The position numbers and the translations under genes are program-made. From CAZEKB01 sp964512225 (GTDB lineage Bacteria; Myxococcota_A; UBA796; UBA9615), in the NCBI GenBank assembly GCA_964512225.1, contig CAZEKB010000014.1, forward strand, positions 1 to 64,000: a DNA stretch of 64,000 nucleotides, in the 5' to 3' direction. This document shows, one piece after another, positions 1-6,584 of this stretch. Each line of letters begins with the position of its first letter. The first letter of the stretch is position 1. The notes under the pieces are model-generated. The model was given only the letters and a program-made list of their open reading frames with translations. It searched no databases and was not told the origin of the DNA.

Positions 1-32
1 CGCCGCCGTCTTCGATCACGCCGCCGCGGTGA

Positions 33-626
33 TCAATGTCGGAACCAGACCCGACTGCCCTGGTCGCTGTGGTGGACGACGTCGTCGGGGCGACGCTGCT
101 GAAGCGCCATGTCGAGGGCGTCCAGAACGAGCTCGCTGCGCATGTGAGCTGCCATGGACCAGCCGACGATCTTCCTACTGAAGGCGTCGAGGACGACGGC
201 CAGATAGAGGAAGGCGCCGGCGACCGGGATGTAGGTGATGTCGGCGACCCAGAGCTGGTCGGGACCGTCTGCCGTGAGGTCGCGTTCGACGAGGTCCGCG
301 GCCGGACGGGCCGACGCATTGCGGACGGTCGTCTTGCGGCCACGACGGCGCCTGCTCACGCCTTCCAAGCCGTGTGCGCGCATCAGACGGGCGACGCGCT
401 TACGGCCCACGCGCACGCCGTCCTCCCGGAGCTCCGCGTGGATGCGCGGCGAGCCGTAGGTTTCCCGCGACCGCATGTGGGCCTCGCGGATGCGCTCCGT
501 GAGCACGGCGTCCTCACGCGCACGCGGAGACGGCTCACGCTTGAGCCACGCGTAGTACCCGCTGGTGGAGACCTCCAGCACGCGGCACATCGACGAGACG
601 GGGAACATGGCCTGGTGCGCCCTCAC
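33..626 (-). pseudogene. IS3-family transposase OrfB, C-terminally truncated
   Basis: Integrase-core (DDE, rve) part of an IS3 transposase. Visible are the N-terminal HTH_21 region (SMCRVLEVSTSGYYAW), YGSPRIHAEL, RVARLMRAHGLEG, and the first two catalytic Asp residues, in WVADITYIP and HHSDQGS. The third catalytic residue (Glu, normally about 35 residues further) is absent: after DQGS the frame reads five foreign residues and stops. At 197 residues it lacks roughly 80-90 residues of a full OrfB and should be inactive. The first codon is a GTG overlapping the orfA stop, but translation probably enters by frameshift from orfA. Confidence 0.85.
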
Positions 627-934
627 GAACCCGAAGACTTCGGGGGCACGGTCTCCCGGGCGAACCAGGCCGCGGCTTTTGCCGAGATCTCACGCTCGAC
701 CTTCAGCTGCCGATTCTCCTTGCGGAGCCGGCGCAGCTCCTCGCGCTCGATGGTCGTCATCACGTCGGACCGAGCGCCCTCATCCGCCTCGGCCTGGTGG
801 ACCCAGGCTCGAATCGTCTCGTGCGACGGCTCGAACTCCTTGGAAAGGCTGCGGAGTGACCGACCGGCGCGATGCAGCGCGACGATCTGCTCCTTGAACT
901 CGGGCGGGTATGGACGTCTGAATCTTCGGGCCAC
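623..934 (-). CDS. IS3-family transposase OrfA (HTH protein)
   Basis: This is the DNA-binding subunit of an IS3 transposase. The protein (about 103 residues) has an N-terminal HTH region (RRFRRPYPPEFKEQIVAL... then SKEFEPSHETIRAWV) followed by a leucine-zipper-like helix (RLRKENRQLKVEREI) and the conserved AKAAAWFARET end. A longer reading from 961 exists, but the GTG at 934 has an AGGAG six bases upstream and gives the family's usual V/MARRFRRPYP start. Its TGA overlaps the GTG of orfB (GTGA), and the orfB frame is open upstream of that GTG with family-like sequence (PEVFGFVRAHQ). This suggests that a -1 frameshift normally makes an OrfAB fusion. Confidence 0.85.
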   Translation of the reverse strand: MARRFRRPYPPEFKEQIVALHRAGRSLRSLSKEFEPSHETIRAWVHQAEADEGARSDVMTTIEREELRRLRKENRQLKVEREISAKAAAWFARETVPPKSSGS

Positions 935-961
935 TGTGAACTCCTGAGCGAAGTCCAGCAC

Positions 962-986
962 TGTCCACTAAACCGGGGCAACTCCA
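962..986 (-). repeat. IS3 terminal inverted repeat (orfA end)
   Basis: The 25-bp end carries the TG...CA terminal dinucleotides seen in IS3 ends and lies about 28 bp upstream of the likely orfA start. The partner repeat is not present in the window because the other end of the element is lost, so a target-site duplication cannot be identified. Confidence 0.6.
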
Positions 987-1070
987 ACTCCACCCTGGAG
1001 CTTGATCCAGCCCAGACCCCGATGTGATGCCGAATGGCCTCACCGGGCGAAGCCGCCCTGGAGGCGCTCT

Positions 1071-2312
1071 TCAAGAGTCCCCATCACTCGAGTACGCGTG
1101 TCCACGACCGGCCCCCGAGAGCTCGGCGCCCATCCACACCACCCACCCCGTCAGCAGGGCGACGCCCACGGGCACCTGGGCGTGCAGGGCGACCCAGGAG
1201 AACGCGGGCGCGAGCCACGCTCCCACCAGCAGGGTCCACCCGAGGCGCGGCCTGCGGGCCCGGCCGGACGCGAGCCACGCGGCCGACGCGAGCCAGGCCG
1301 GGGCGTGCAGGATCGTGTCGTAGTCGAAGAGGTGCGGCGTCGCCAGGAGGCACGCCGTCAGCAGGGCCCCGAAGAGCAGCGCGTCCCGACCCCGATCGCG
1401 CGCGCCCCCCCGCGCTCGCCGGGCGACGATCGCGATCCCGCCGAGCAGGAGCGCGCCGAGGCCGACGCCGACGTGGCCGAGCATCACCGCGGTCGACGAG
1501 CGGCGCTCCACCCCCATCGCGAGCGCCGACCGCAGCGTCAGCTGGCGGTGAGGGAAGTTCCACATCCGCCGCGCGAAGCCGTCGGTCGACTCGTGCATCT
1601 CGATCCACGCGACCCAGAGCCCCACGCCGTCGGCCAGGAGCGAAGCGAGCAGGAGCCCGGCCCCGCCGAGCACGAACCCGATCGAGGCGCGCCCGCGGCC
1701 CGCCAGGAGGAGGGCCGCGAGCACCGGAGCCGCGATCGAGGGCTTCGCGCACAGCAGCCCCAGCGCCGCGCCCCCGAGCACCGGTCGGCCTCGGTCGCAC
1801 AGCAGCAGCCCGACCCCCAGCGCGGCCATCCACGCCCCCCCCACGTGCCCGGTGCCCACCAGCGCGAGGCCGGCCGGAGACCCGACGATCAGGGCGCCCG
1901 GGACCCACGGCGGGCCCGGCAGTCCCGGCCCGGCGCGCACGAGGGCCGCGGTGCCGACCACCGTCAGGAGGACCATCAACACCATCGCCGCGCGCGCCGC
2001 GGCCGGGTAGCCGAGCGGCACCAGGCGGGAGGCGGCCTGGTAGACCGGCGGCGGGTAGGCCAGCAAGTAGCCCTTCTTCCGCTCGATGATCTCGCGCTCG
2101 AACCGCACCGTGAAGCGGCGGTCGTAGAGCCGATCCGGGTGGTCGGAGCGGAGCGCCGCACCCCCCGCCCAGAAGGACAGCAGGTCTCCGCCCAGCGCCC
2201 GACCCCGATGCCACTTCACGTCCGGCGGCGAGCACGACTGCACCCCCAGGGAGACGACCACGGCGAGCGCGAGCAGCCCCGCCGTGATCCGGATCAGCCG
2301 CCGCAGGAGCAT
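1071..2312 (-). CDS. GT87-like (DUF2029) membrane glycosyltransferase
   Basis: A 413-residue polytopic inner-membrane protein. It has an N-terminal signal/TM segment (residues 10-25), then GGDLLSFWAGG with an Asp at 43, then YLLAYPPPVYQAASRLVPLGYPAA (residues 83-107 region), followed by about eight to nine hydrophobic segments. An acidic residue before an 'AG' motif plus a 'YPP' motif is characteristic of GT87/DUF2029 polyprenyl-phosphate-sugar transferases (mannosyl- or arabinosyltransferase-like), so a GT-C fold is inferred. Substrate is unknown. It is divergent from the HExxH gene at 2352, with about 39 bp between the starts. The open frame continues upstream of 2312, but that part is antisense to the 2352 gene and reads as low-complexity shadow. 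Confidence 0.7.
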   Translation of the reverse strand: MLLRRLIRITAGLLALAVVVSLGVQSCSPPDVKWHRGRALGGDLLSFWAGGAALRSDHPDRLYDRRFTVRFEREIIERKKGYLLAYPPPVYQAASRLVPLGYPAAARAAMVLMVLLTVVGTAALVRAGPGLPGPPWVPGALIVGSPAGLALVGTGHVGGAWMAALGVGLLLCDRGRPVLGGAALGLLCAKPSIAAPVLAALLLAGRGRASIGFVLGGAGLLLASLLADGVGLWVAWIEMHESTDGFARRMWNFPHRQLTLRSALAMGVERRSSTAVMLGHVGVGLGALLLGGIAIVARRARGGARDRGRDALLFGALLTACLLATPHLFDYDTILHAPAWLASAAWLASGRARRPRLGWTLLVGAWLAPAFSWVALHAQVPVGVALLTGWVVWMGAELSGAGRGHAYSSDGDS

Positions 2313-2351
2313 CCCGCGGACGATACCGCGCTCGGCGGCTAGGCTCGGGCC

Positions 2352-3770
2352 ATGGTCAGGCGAAGCTCGATCCTCACGGTCTGCGCCGTCGCGGCGCTCA
2401 CGATCGGCCTCCTGTTCCGAGGTCCCGCGGCCGCCCAGGAGGAGTCCGAGCAGATCATCGACGAGATCCGGGCGATGCTCGGGGGCCTCGGCGGCGACGG
2501 GGAGCTCGACCCGAAGGCGCTGGTCGCGGCCGAGCTGCCGACGGTCGAGCGGCTCGCGGGGATGAAGGCCAAGGGCCCGATCGCCGTCCGCATGGTGTCG
2601 CGCGAGGAGGCGATCCAGCACATCCGCGACATCCTGGCCGCGCAGCTCCCGCCCCCGAAGCTGGCGCGGGTCGAGGTGGTCTACAAGGCGCTGGGGTTCC
2701 TGGCCCCCGACGCGTCCCTGGCGGACGAGATCACCTCCCTCTTCGGCGGGCAGGCCGGCGGCTTCTACGACCCCGGCAAGAAGGAGCTGGTCCTGCTGGA
2801 GGACCTCCCGATGATGCTCCAGGTGCCGGTCGTGCGGCACGAGCTCGTCCACGCCCTGCAGGACCAGCACCACGACCTGTCGGCGCGCATCGCCGAGGCC
2901 CAGGACGACGAAGACCGGGCCGCGGCGCTCCAGGCGGTGCTCGAGGGGCACGCCGTCGACGTCATGAACCGGGCCACGCTGGCGAGCCTCGGAGGCCTGA
3001 CCGGGGCGGGGGACCTCTCCCCGGGGATGATGGCCGAGCTCATGGAGACGCTCGGGCTCGAGGACGTGGACCCCGACGAGGCGCTCGCCGCGGCGAGCTC
3101 GATGCTCGACCTCGGCGGAGGGTCGGGGTCCAGCGGCGCCCTCGCGGGCCTCATGCCTCGGGGGAACCCCGTCCTCACCACCCAGCTCCTGTTCCCTTAC
3201 ACGACGGGCGCGGACTTCACGGCCGGCTACCGAGCGACCCACCCCGAGGACCCGGGCTGCGCGGCCCTGTACGCGCGGTTGCCCACCAACACCGCCGAGG
3301 TCCTGAACCCGTCGCTGTGGGAGTCGGGCACGTTCATGCCCGAACTGGTCGAATCGGGCGTGCTCGTGCCCGGATGGAATCTCGAGCACGAGACGAGCCT
3401 CGGCCGGCTGCTCGTCTGGGTTCTCCTGACAAATCAGGTAGATCCGTCCGCGGGCGATCCTCAGGGCGGACGCTGGGGGGTGTCGGATCCGGACACGAAT
3501 GTCGTGGTCGGCGCCGGATGGCGAGGCGACCATGTCGCGCTCTACCGGGCCCCCGGAGCATCACCGGGCACATTCGTGCCCGGTTCCTACGCGGTGGTGT
3601 GGGCGAGCCGGTGGCGAGACGGGGAGGAGGCGGCGGAGATCGCCCGTCGACTCCGGGGGCGCCACGAGGGCGCGACCGTGGTGCTGTCCGGCGATCGGGT
3701 GCACGTGGTCTTCGCCGGACCGGCCCGCGCGCGCACGGCCATGCTCGACGCCCTCGCGACCTGGCGATGA
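2352..3770 (+). CDS. Secreted HExxH zinc-metallopeptidase-like protein
   Basis: A 472-residue exported protein with an N-terminal signal peptide (residues 1-28, cleavage after GPAAA). The central motif GGFYDPGKKELVLLEDLP is followed by VVRHELVHALQDQHHD, in which H163-E164-xx-H167 is a zinc-peptidase signature. LEGHAVDV (E198) is a plausible third metal ligand, and an active gluzincin-type peptidase is inferred. The C-terminal half (PVLTTQLLFPYTTGADF..., GNPVLT) resembles uncharacterised myxobacterial secreted proteins. It ends 80 bp before the tandem small-lipoprotein genes and is followed by a sigma-54-like promoter, so it is probably not co-transcribed with them. Substrate is not deducible. 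Confidence 0.7.
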   Translation: MVRRSSILTVCAVAALTIGLLFRGPAAAQEESEQIIDEIRAMLGGLGGDGELDPKALVAAELPTVERLAGMKAKGPIAVRMVSREEAIQHIRDILAAQLPPPKLARVEVVYKALGFLAPDASLADEITSLFGGQAGGFYDPGKKELVLLEDLPMMLQVPVVRHELVHALQDQHHDLSARIAEAQDDEDRAAALQAVLEGHAVDVMNRATLASLGGLTGAGDLSPGMMAELMETLGLEDVDPDEALAAASSMLDLGGGSGSSGALAGLMPRGNPVLTTQLLFPYTTGADFTAGYRATHPEDPGCAALYARLPTNTAEVLNPSLWESGTFMPELVESGVLVPGWNLEHETSLGRLLVWVLLTNQVDPSAGDPQGGRWGVSDPDTNVVVGAGWRGDHVALYRAPGASPGTFVPGSYAVVWASRWRDGEEAAEIARRLRGRHEGATVVLSGDRVHVVFAGPARARTAMLDALATWR

Positions 3771-3786
3771 ACATCGAGCGCGGCGC

Positions 3787-3802
3787 CGGCACGGGCATTG
3801 CT
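3787..3802 (+). promoter_or_regulatory. Sigma-54 (-24/-12) promoter-like element
   Basis: The sequence CGGCACGGGCATTGCT matches the sigma-54 consensus TGGCACG-N4-TTGC[A/T] at every position except the first T. GG (3788-3789) and GC (3800-3801) are separated by exactly 10 bases. It lies 49 bp upstream of the first small-lipoprotein ATG, so transcription would begin near 3813. No equivalent match is visible before the second copy. No enhancer-binding protein is encoded nearby, so the activator is unknown. Confidence 0.5.
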
Positions 3803-3829
3803 TCTTGACCCCTCGTTAACCCGCTCCTC

Positions 3830-3919
3830 GCGCAAAGGGAGAAGATAGAAATGAAGCTCAAGAAGTTCGCACTCATCCTGCTCGGCGCCCTGTTCGCCTT
3901 CTCGACCCTCACGGGTTGC
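3830..3919 (+). repeat. Direct repeat copy 1: leader plus signal-peptide coding region
   Basis: The segment from the leader element GCGCAAAGGGAGAAGA through the lipobox Cys codon is repeated at 4123-4211. Within the first 69 coding bases the copies differ at two synonymous positions only. The sequences outside the repeat differ greatly, which points to recent duplication or ongoing gene conversion of the 5' part. The shared AAGGGAG is the ribosome-binding site of both genes. Confidence 0.85.
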
Positions 3920-3979
3920 CCCACCACCGCCGACGACGACGACGACTCCGGTGGCGGCGACGACGACTCGGCCACCTGA
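3851..3979 (+). CDS. Tiny Asp-rich lipoprotein, copy 1
   Basis: A 42-residue product: MKLKK, a hydrophobic h-region, then lipobox LTGC (Cys23). Mature peptide is only about 20 residues, CPTTADDDDDSGGG followed by DDDSAT. It has a strong Shine-Dalgarno (AAGGGAG). The mature part is nothing but the kind of acidic Asp/Ser/Gly spacer that other lipoproteins here carry ahead of a folded domain, so a membrane-anchored acidic peptide with no catalytic domain is inferred. A sigma-54-like promoter lies upstream, and two hairpins follow the stop codon. The second near-identical gene starts 163 bases later. Function is unknown; a Lpp-like envelope filler, metal-binding or signalling peptide are all open. 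Confidence 0.75.
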   Translation: MKLKKFALILLGALFAFSTLTGCPTTADDDDDSGGGDDDSAT

Positions 3980-3986
3980 GCAGTGA

Positions 3987-4004
3987 CCGCGGATTCATCC
4001 GCGG
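3987..4004 (+). terminator. Hairpin A downstream of lipoprotein copy 1
   Basis: A perfect 7-bp stem CCGCGGA / TCCGCGG closes a TTCA loop 8 bases after the stop codon. No T tract follows, so on its own it is more likely an mRNA 3'-end stabiliser or part of a two-hairpin element with 4015-4052. Confidence 0.6.
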
Positions 4005-4014
4005 AAACTTCGCC

Positions 4015-4052
4015 GAGAGAGGCGGTCCTTCGGGGCCGCCTCTCTTCTCTTT
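4015..4052 (+). terminator. Rho-independent terminator with UUCG loop (copy 1)
   Basis: Positions 4015-4028 pair with 4033-4046 to give a 14-bp stem (two G-U pairs) closed by a C-UUCG-G tetraloop and followed by CTCTTT. This is the strongest hairpin in the region and should terminate most transcription from the first lipoprotein gene. A weaker alternative stem CGCC/GGCG (4011-4024) overlaps its 5' arm. Confidence 0.75.
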
Positions 4053-4122
4053 GAAAGAAAAACCCACAGACCTTGCAAATCGGGGTCCGGTCGCGCACCG
4101 TTCGCCGTCAACCCAATTCCTT

Positions 4123-4211
4123 GCGCAAAGGGAGAAGAAAAAATGAAGCTCAAGAAGTTCGCCCTCATCCTGCTCGGCGCCCTGTTCGCCTTCTCGACCC
4201 TCACGGGCTGC
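4123..4211 (+). repeat. Direct repeat copy 2: leader plus signal-peptide coding region
   Basis: Second copy of the repeat at 3830-3919, again covering the GCGCAAAGGGAGAAGA leader and the coding sequence up to the lipobox Cys. The leader is one base shorter than in copy 1. Confidence 0.85.
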
Positions 4212-4268
4212 CCGCCCTCCACCGACGACGACGACTCCGGTGGCGGCGACGACGACTCGGCCATGTAA
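4143..4268 (+). CDS. Tiny Asp-rich lipoprotein, copy 2
   Basis: A 41-residue paralogue of the gene at 3851 with the same signal peptide and LTGC lipobox (Cys23). The mature peptide is CPPSTDDDDSGGG then DDDSAM, with one Asp fewer in the first run than copy 1. It has the same AAGGGAG ribosome-binding site, but no sigma-54-like element is seen in front of it. Expression may depend on read-through of the copy 1 terminator or on an unrecognised promoter in 4053-4122. Two hairpins with different sequence but the same arrangement follow its stop. Function is unknown, as for copy 1. Confidence 0.75.
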   Translation: MKLKKFALILLGALFAFSTLTGCPPSTDDDDSGGGDDDSAM

Positions 4269-4274
4269 GCAGGA

Positions 4275-4294
4275 TCCTGCGGTTCGCCGCAGGA
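4275..4294 (+). terminator. Hairpin A downstream of lipoprotein copy 2
   Basis: A perfect 8-bp stem TCCTGCGG / CCGCAGGA with a TTCG loop begins 6 bases after the stop codon. It corresponds in position to 3987-4004 but has different paired bases in each arm. Confidence 0.6.
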
Positions 4295-4303
4295 CCTCGA
4301 CGA

Positions 4304-4328
4304 GGGCGATCCCGAGAGGGGTCGCCTC
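4304..4328 (+). terminator. Hairpin B downstream of lipoprotein copy 2
   Basis: A stem of about 9-10 bp, GGGCGATCCC / GGGGTCGCCT with a GAGA (GNRA) loop, is followed by the moderately T-rich CTTGTCGTTCT. It is positionally equivalent to the copy 1 terminator at 4015-4052. Confidence 0.6.
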
Positions 4329-4362
4329 TTGTCGTTCTGGGGCTCCGGCTACGGATGGAGAA

Positions 4363-4382
4363 ACGCGCCGGCCCAGGCGCGT
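4363..4382 (-). terminator. Probable terminator of the PfkB-kinase gene
   Basis: On the minus strand a perfect 7-bp GC stem ACGCGCC / GGCGCGT closes a 6-base loop and is followed by TTCTCC. It lies 72 bp downstream of the stop codon of the kinase gene at 4454. The short T tract makes it a modest candidate. Confidence 0.45.
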
Positions 4383-4453
4383 ACGAGATTACGCACCACG
4401 ACCCGAGCGCCGCGGCTCGCAGGTCGCCCGAGGGTCGGGCGCCGGGGGTTCGA

Positions 4454-5431
4454 CTACAGGAGCGCGCGCAGCGCCTGGGCGTCCCGGACGACGCCCCCGA
4501 CCTGGGACACCGTGAGGGCCGCCACGGACGAGGCGAGCCGACCGCAGCGGGCCAGGTCCCAGCCGTGGGCCAGGCCGTACAGGAACCCGCCCGCGTAGGA
4601 GTCGCCCGCGCCCGTGGTGTCGATGGCGTCGACCCGCACGACGTCCACGTGCGTGGTCGCGCCGTCCGCCCGGATCATGCTGCCGTGCATGCCGCGCTTG
4701 AGGACGACGATCTCGCAGCGGCCTTCGAGGCCCGCGAAGATCTCGTCGGGCTCTCCGCCGATCAGGAGGCGCCCCTCGGCCTCGTTCATGAACACCACGT
4801 CCGCGTAGGCGTCGATCACCTTGTTGACGGCGTCGCGGCAATGCTCGATCACGAACGCGTCGGCCACGTCGAACGCGATCCGCACGCCCGCCGCCTTCGC
4901 CCGCTCCAGCGCCCGCCACGCCGTCTCCGGCATGCGCTCGCCCGTGAACAGGTAGCCCGTGAGGAAGAACCACTCCGACGCCTCCAGCGTCTCCGGGGGG
5001 AGGCGCTCGGGGGGGAGCTGCATCGCGGTGCCGAGGTTCGTGAGCATCGTGCGCTCGGCGTCCGCGTCGGATACGAGGGACAGGCACTTGCCCGTGGGCG
5101 CGCCCGCGTAGTGCACGAGGTCGTGCCGCCCGAGCAGGTCCGTGAGGCACCGCGAGTACTGCTTGCCGAGCTCGTCGTCGCCCACGAGCCCGCAGAAGCC
5201 CGCGCTGCCGCCCAGGGCCGCGACCGTGCAGATCGCGTTGCTGGCGGAGCCGCCGGGGTGGAGCTCGACGCCCGACCCGCGGACCTCCTCGTACACCTGG
5301 TCCCACTTGTCGTGGTCGACCAGCAGCATCGTCCCTCGACGCAGCTCGTGGCGCGCGAGGATGGGAGTGTCGTCCCCGACGACCAGGGCGTCGATCAGGG
5401 CGTTTCCGAGTCCGTACACATCGATCTGCAT
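4454..5431 (-). CDS. Adenosine-kinase-like PfkB family sugar/nucleoside kinase
   Basis: A 325-residue ribokinase-fold cytosolic kinase. The N-terminal GLGNALID start is typical of the adenosine-kinase branch. HPGGSASNAI (58-67) is the substrate-binding PfkB signature 1 region, and DTTGAGDSYAGGFLYGL (271-287) is signature 2 with the anion hole and catalytic Asp277. Adenosine kinase (adenosine to AMP, purine salvage) is the best guess, but related fructo- or ribokinases cannot be excluded. A GGGAG lies upstream of the ATG. It is divergent from the sulfite-oxidase-like operon; a promoter and a perfect palindrome lie between them. Confidence 0.85.
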   Translation of the reverse strand: MQIDVYGLGNALIDALVVGDDTPILARHELRRGTMLLVDHDKWDQVYEEVRGSGVELHPGGSASNAICTVAALGGSAGFCGLVGDDELGKQYSRCLTDLLGRHDLVHYAGAPTGKCLSLVSDADAERTMLTNLGTAMQLPPERLPPETLEASEWFFLTGYLFTGERMPETAWRALERAKAAGVRIAFDVADAFVIEHCRDAVNKVIDAYADVVFMNEAEGRLLIGGEPDEIFAGLEGRCEIVVLKRGMHGSMIRADGATTHVDVVRVDAIDTTGAGDSYAGGFLYGLAHGWDLARCGRLASSVAALTVSQVGGVVRDAQALRALL

Positions 5432-5448
5432 CCGATTGCTCCCGCGAG

Positions 5449-5462
5449 CCTCCTATAGGAGG
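5449..5462. promoter_or_regulatory. Perfect 14-bp palindrome, candidate operator
   Basis: CCTCCTA followed directly by TAGGAGG forms a perfect palindrome in the 82-bp divergent gap. It lies about 10 bp downstream of the predicted minus-strand -10 box, where a bound repressor would block initiation of the kinase gene. It could instead be two back-to-back purine-rich runs of no regulatory meaning. Confidence 0.4.
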
Positions 5463-5471
5463 TCGGCCGGC

Positions 5472-5500
5472 AAACTAGTCCGCAGACCGCACGAGGGCAA
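5472..5500 (-). promoter_or_regulatory. Sigma-70-like promoter of the PfkB-kinase gene
   Basis: On the minus strand TTGCCC (5500-5495), a 17-bp spacer and TAGTTT (5477-5472) form a reasonable housekeeping promoter. It sits about 40 bp upstream of the kinase ATG. Confidence 0.45.
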
Positions 5501-5513
5501 GAAAGGGGTTGCG

Positions 5514-6584
5514 GTGACGGAACGAGCCTTCGACTTCGAGTTCGCCCTCTTCAGCCGCCGTCAGGCCCTCAAAGCGGGGGGCGCGGCGGCCGTCGCGTCC
5601 ACCGCCCTGGGCTGCGACTCGCTCTCCCTGCCCGCCGTCGAGCTCCTCGACGAGGTCCCCCCGATCACGGCCCAGGAGGACTTCTACCTCCAGCACTGCT
5701 GCGGAACCCCGAACGTCGATCCCGCGACGTTCGTCATGGAGATCGTCTACGACGGCGACGTGATCGGGACGATCGATCGCGACTTCGTGGAGAGCCTGGA
5801 GGCCCGCACCCGCGAGCACACGCTGCAGTGCATCGGCGCACGGCCCCGGTTCCTGTTCATCTCCAACGCGATCTGGACGGGCCTGCCCTTCCGGGAGGTC
5901 CTGAACCTCGCGGTCACCGGGGACGACGCCGAGTATCCGATCCCGGACGACGTGGTGGAGCTGCGCTTCACGTGCGCGGACGGCTACTACGAGAACCTGC
6001 CCCCCTCCGACCTCGACGACGGCGGCGACGACGGCACCGGGCCCCTGTGGCTGGTCTGGGGCATGAACGACGAGCCCCTGACGGTCAGCCACGGCGCCCC
6101 GTTCCGCTTCCTGACGCCCGGCCGGTACGGCACCCAGAACCCGAAGTGGGTCTCCACCCTCGAGCTCGCCCGGGAGCTGTCGACCGGCTACTGGGCCGAG
6201 GACTCGCGGGGCAACTGGAGCGACGAAGCCCGCTACCTGACCAACGGCATGATCCTGTCGCCCCCGAACATGGCCGCCCTGGGCGCCGATACGATCCGGA
6301 TCGTCGGGTCGGCGTTCGCGGGCAAGCGCGGCATCGATCGGGTGGAGGTCACCACCGACGGCGGCGCCACCTGGACCGACGCGGAGATCACCTACCAGGG
6401 CGACCCCGGCTCCCACGTGTGGACCCTGTGGCGCTACGACTGGACGCTCGATCGCCCCGGCGACTTCACGATCCAGTGCCGGGTGACCGACGAGGACGGC
6501 ACGCAGAGCGATCTCCACCCCGCGGGCACCGCCGACAAGGACGGCTACAACGGCGGGATGGAGATCACGGTGAGGATCACGTGA
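5514..6584 (+). CDS. Tat-exported sulfite-oxidase-like molybdoenzyme
   Basis: A 356-residue protein. Twin-arginine motif FSRRQALKAGG (R15-R16) with a lipobox-like ALGC (Cys34) indicates Tat export, possibly as a lipoprotein. Residues about 55-230 form the oxidoreductase molybdopterin-binding domain: HTLQCIGARPR carries Cys106, the expected molybdenum ligand of the sulfite-oxidase family. Residues about 255-356 (IRIVGSAFAG...IDRVEVTTDGGATWTDAEI, ...FTIQCRVTDEDGTQ) form the Mo-co dimerisation domain. The start is the GTG at 5514 behind AAGAAAGGGG. It is first of four overlapping genes. No cytochrome or heme partner is encoded beside it, so the electron acceptor is unknown. The physiological substrate is not deducible. 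Confidence 0.85.
   Translation: MTERAFDFEFALFSRRQALKAGGAAAVASTALGCDSLSLPAVELLDEVPPITAQEDFYLQHCCGTPNVDPATFVMEIVYDGDVIGTIDRDFVESLEARTREHTLQCIGARPRFLFISNAIWTGLPFREVLNLAVTGDDAEYPIPDDVVELRFTCADGYYENLPPSDLDDGGDDGTGPLWLVWGMNDEPLTVSHGAPFRFLTPGRYGTQNPKWVSTLELARELSTGYWAEDSRGNWSDEARYLTNGMILSPPNMAALGADTIRIVGSAFAGKRGIDRVEVTTDGGATWTDAEITYQGDPGSHVWTLWRYDWTLDRPGDFTIQCRVTDEDGTQSDLHPAGTADKDGYNGGMEITVRIT

Larger units (their letters stand above)
33..986 (-). mobile_element. Truncated IS3-family insertion sequence
   Basis: OrfA and OrfB of an IS3-family element are read on the minus strand. The outer end beside orfA is intact: positions 962-986 give an IS3-like terminal inverted repeat that starts TGGAGTTGCCCCGG and ends GTGGACA on the minus strand. 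The other end is missing: OrfB stops just after the second catalytic Asp, and no matching inverted repeat is visible in the first 50 bases. The element therefore looks like an end-truncated, non-autonomous remnant. The deletion or secondary insertion point lies around position 53. Confidence 0.85.

Noticed and set aside
36..947. Long plus-strand open frame across the IS3 element
   Set aside because: It is antisense to orfA/orfB, has no recognisable protein motif and arises from GC-rich codon bias.
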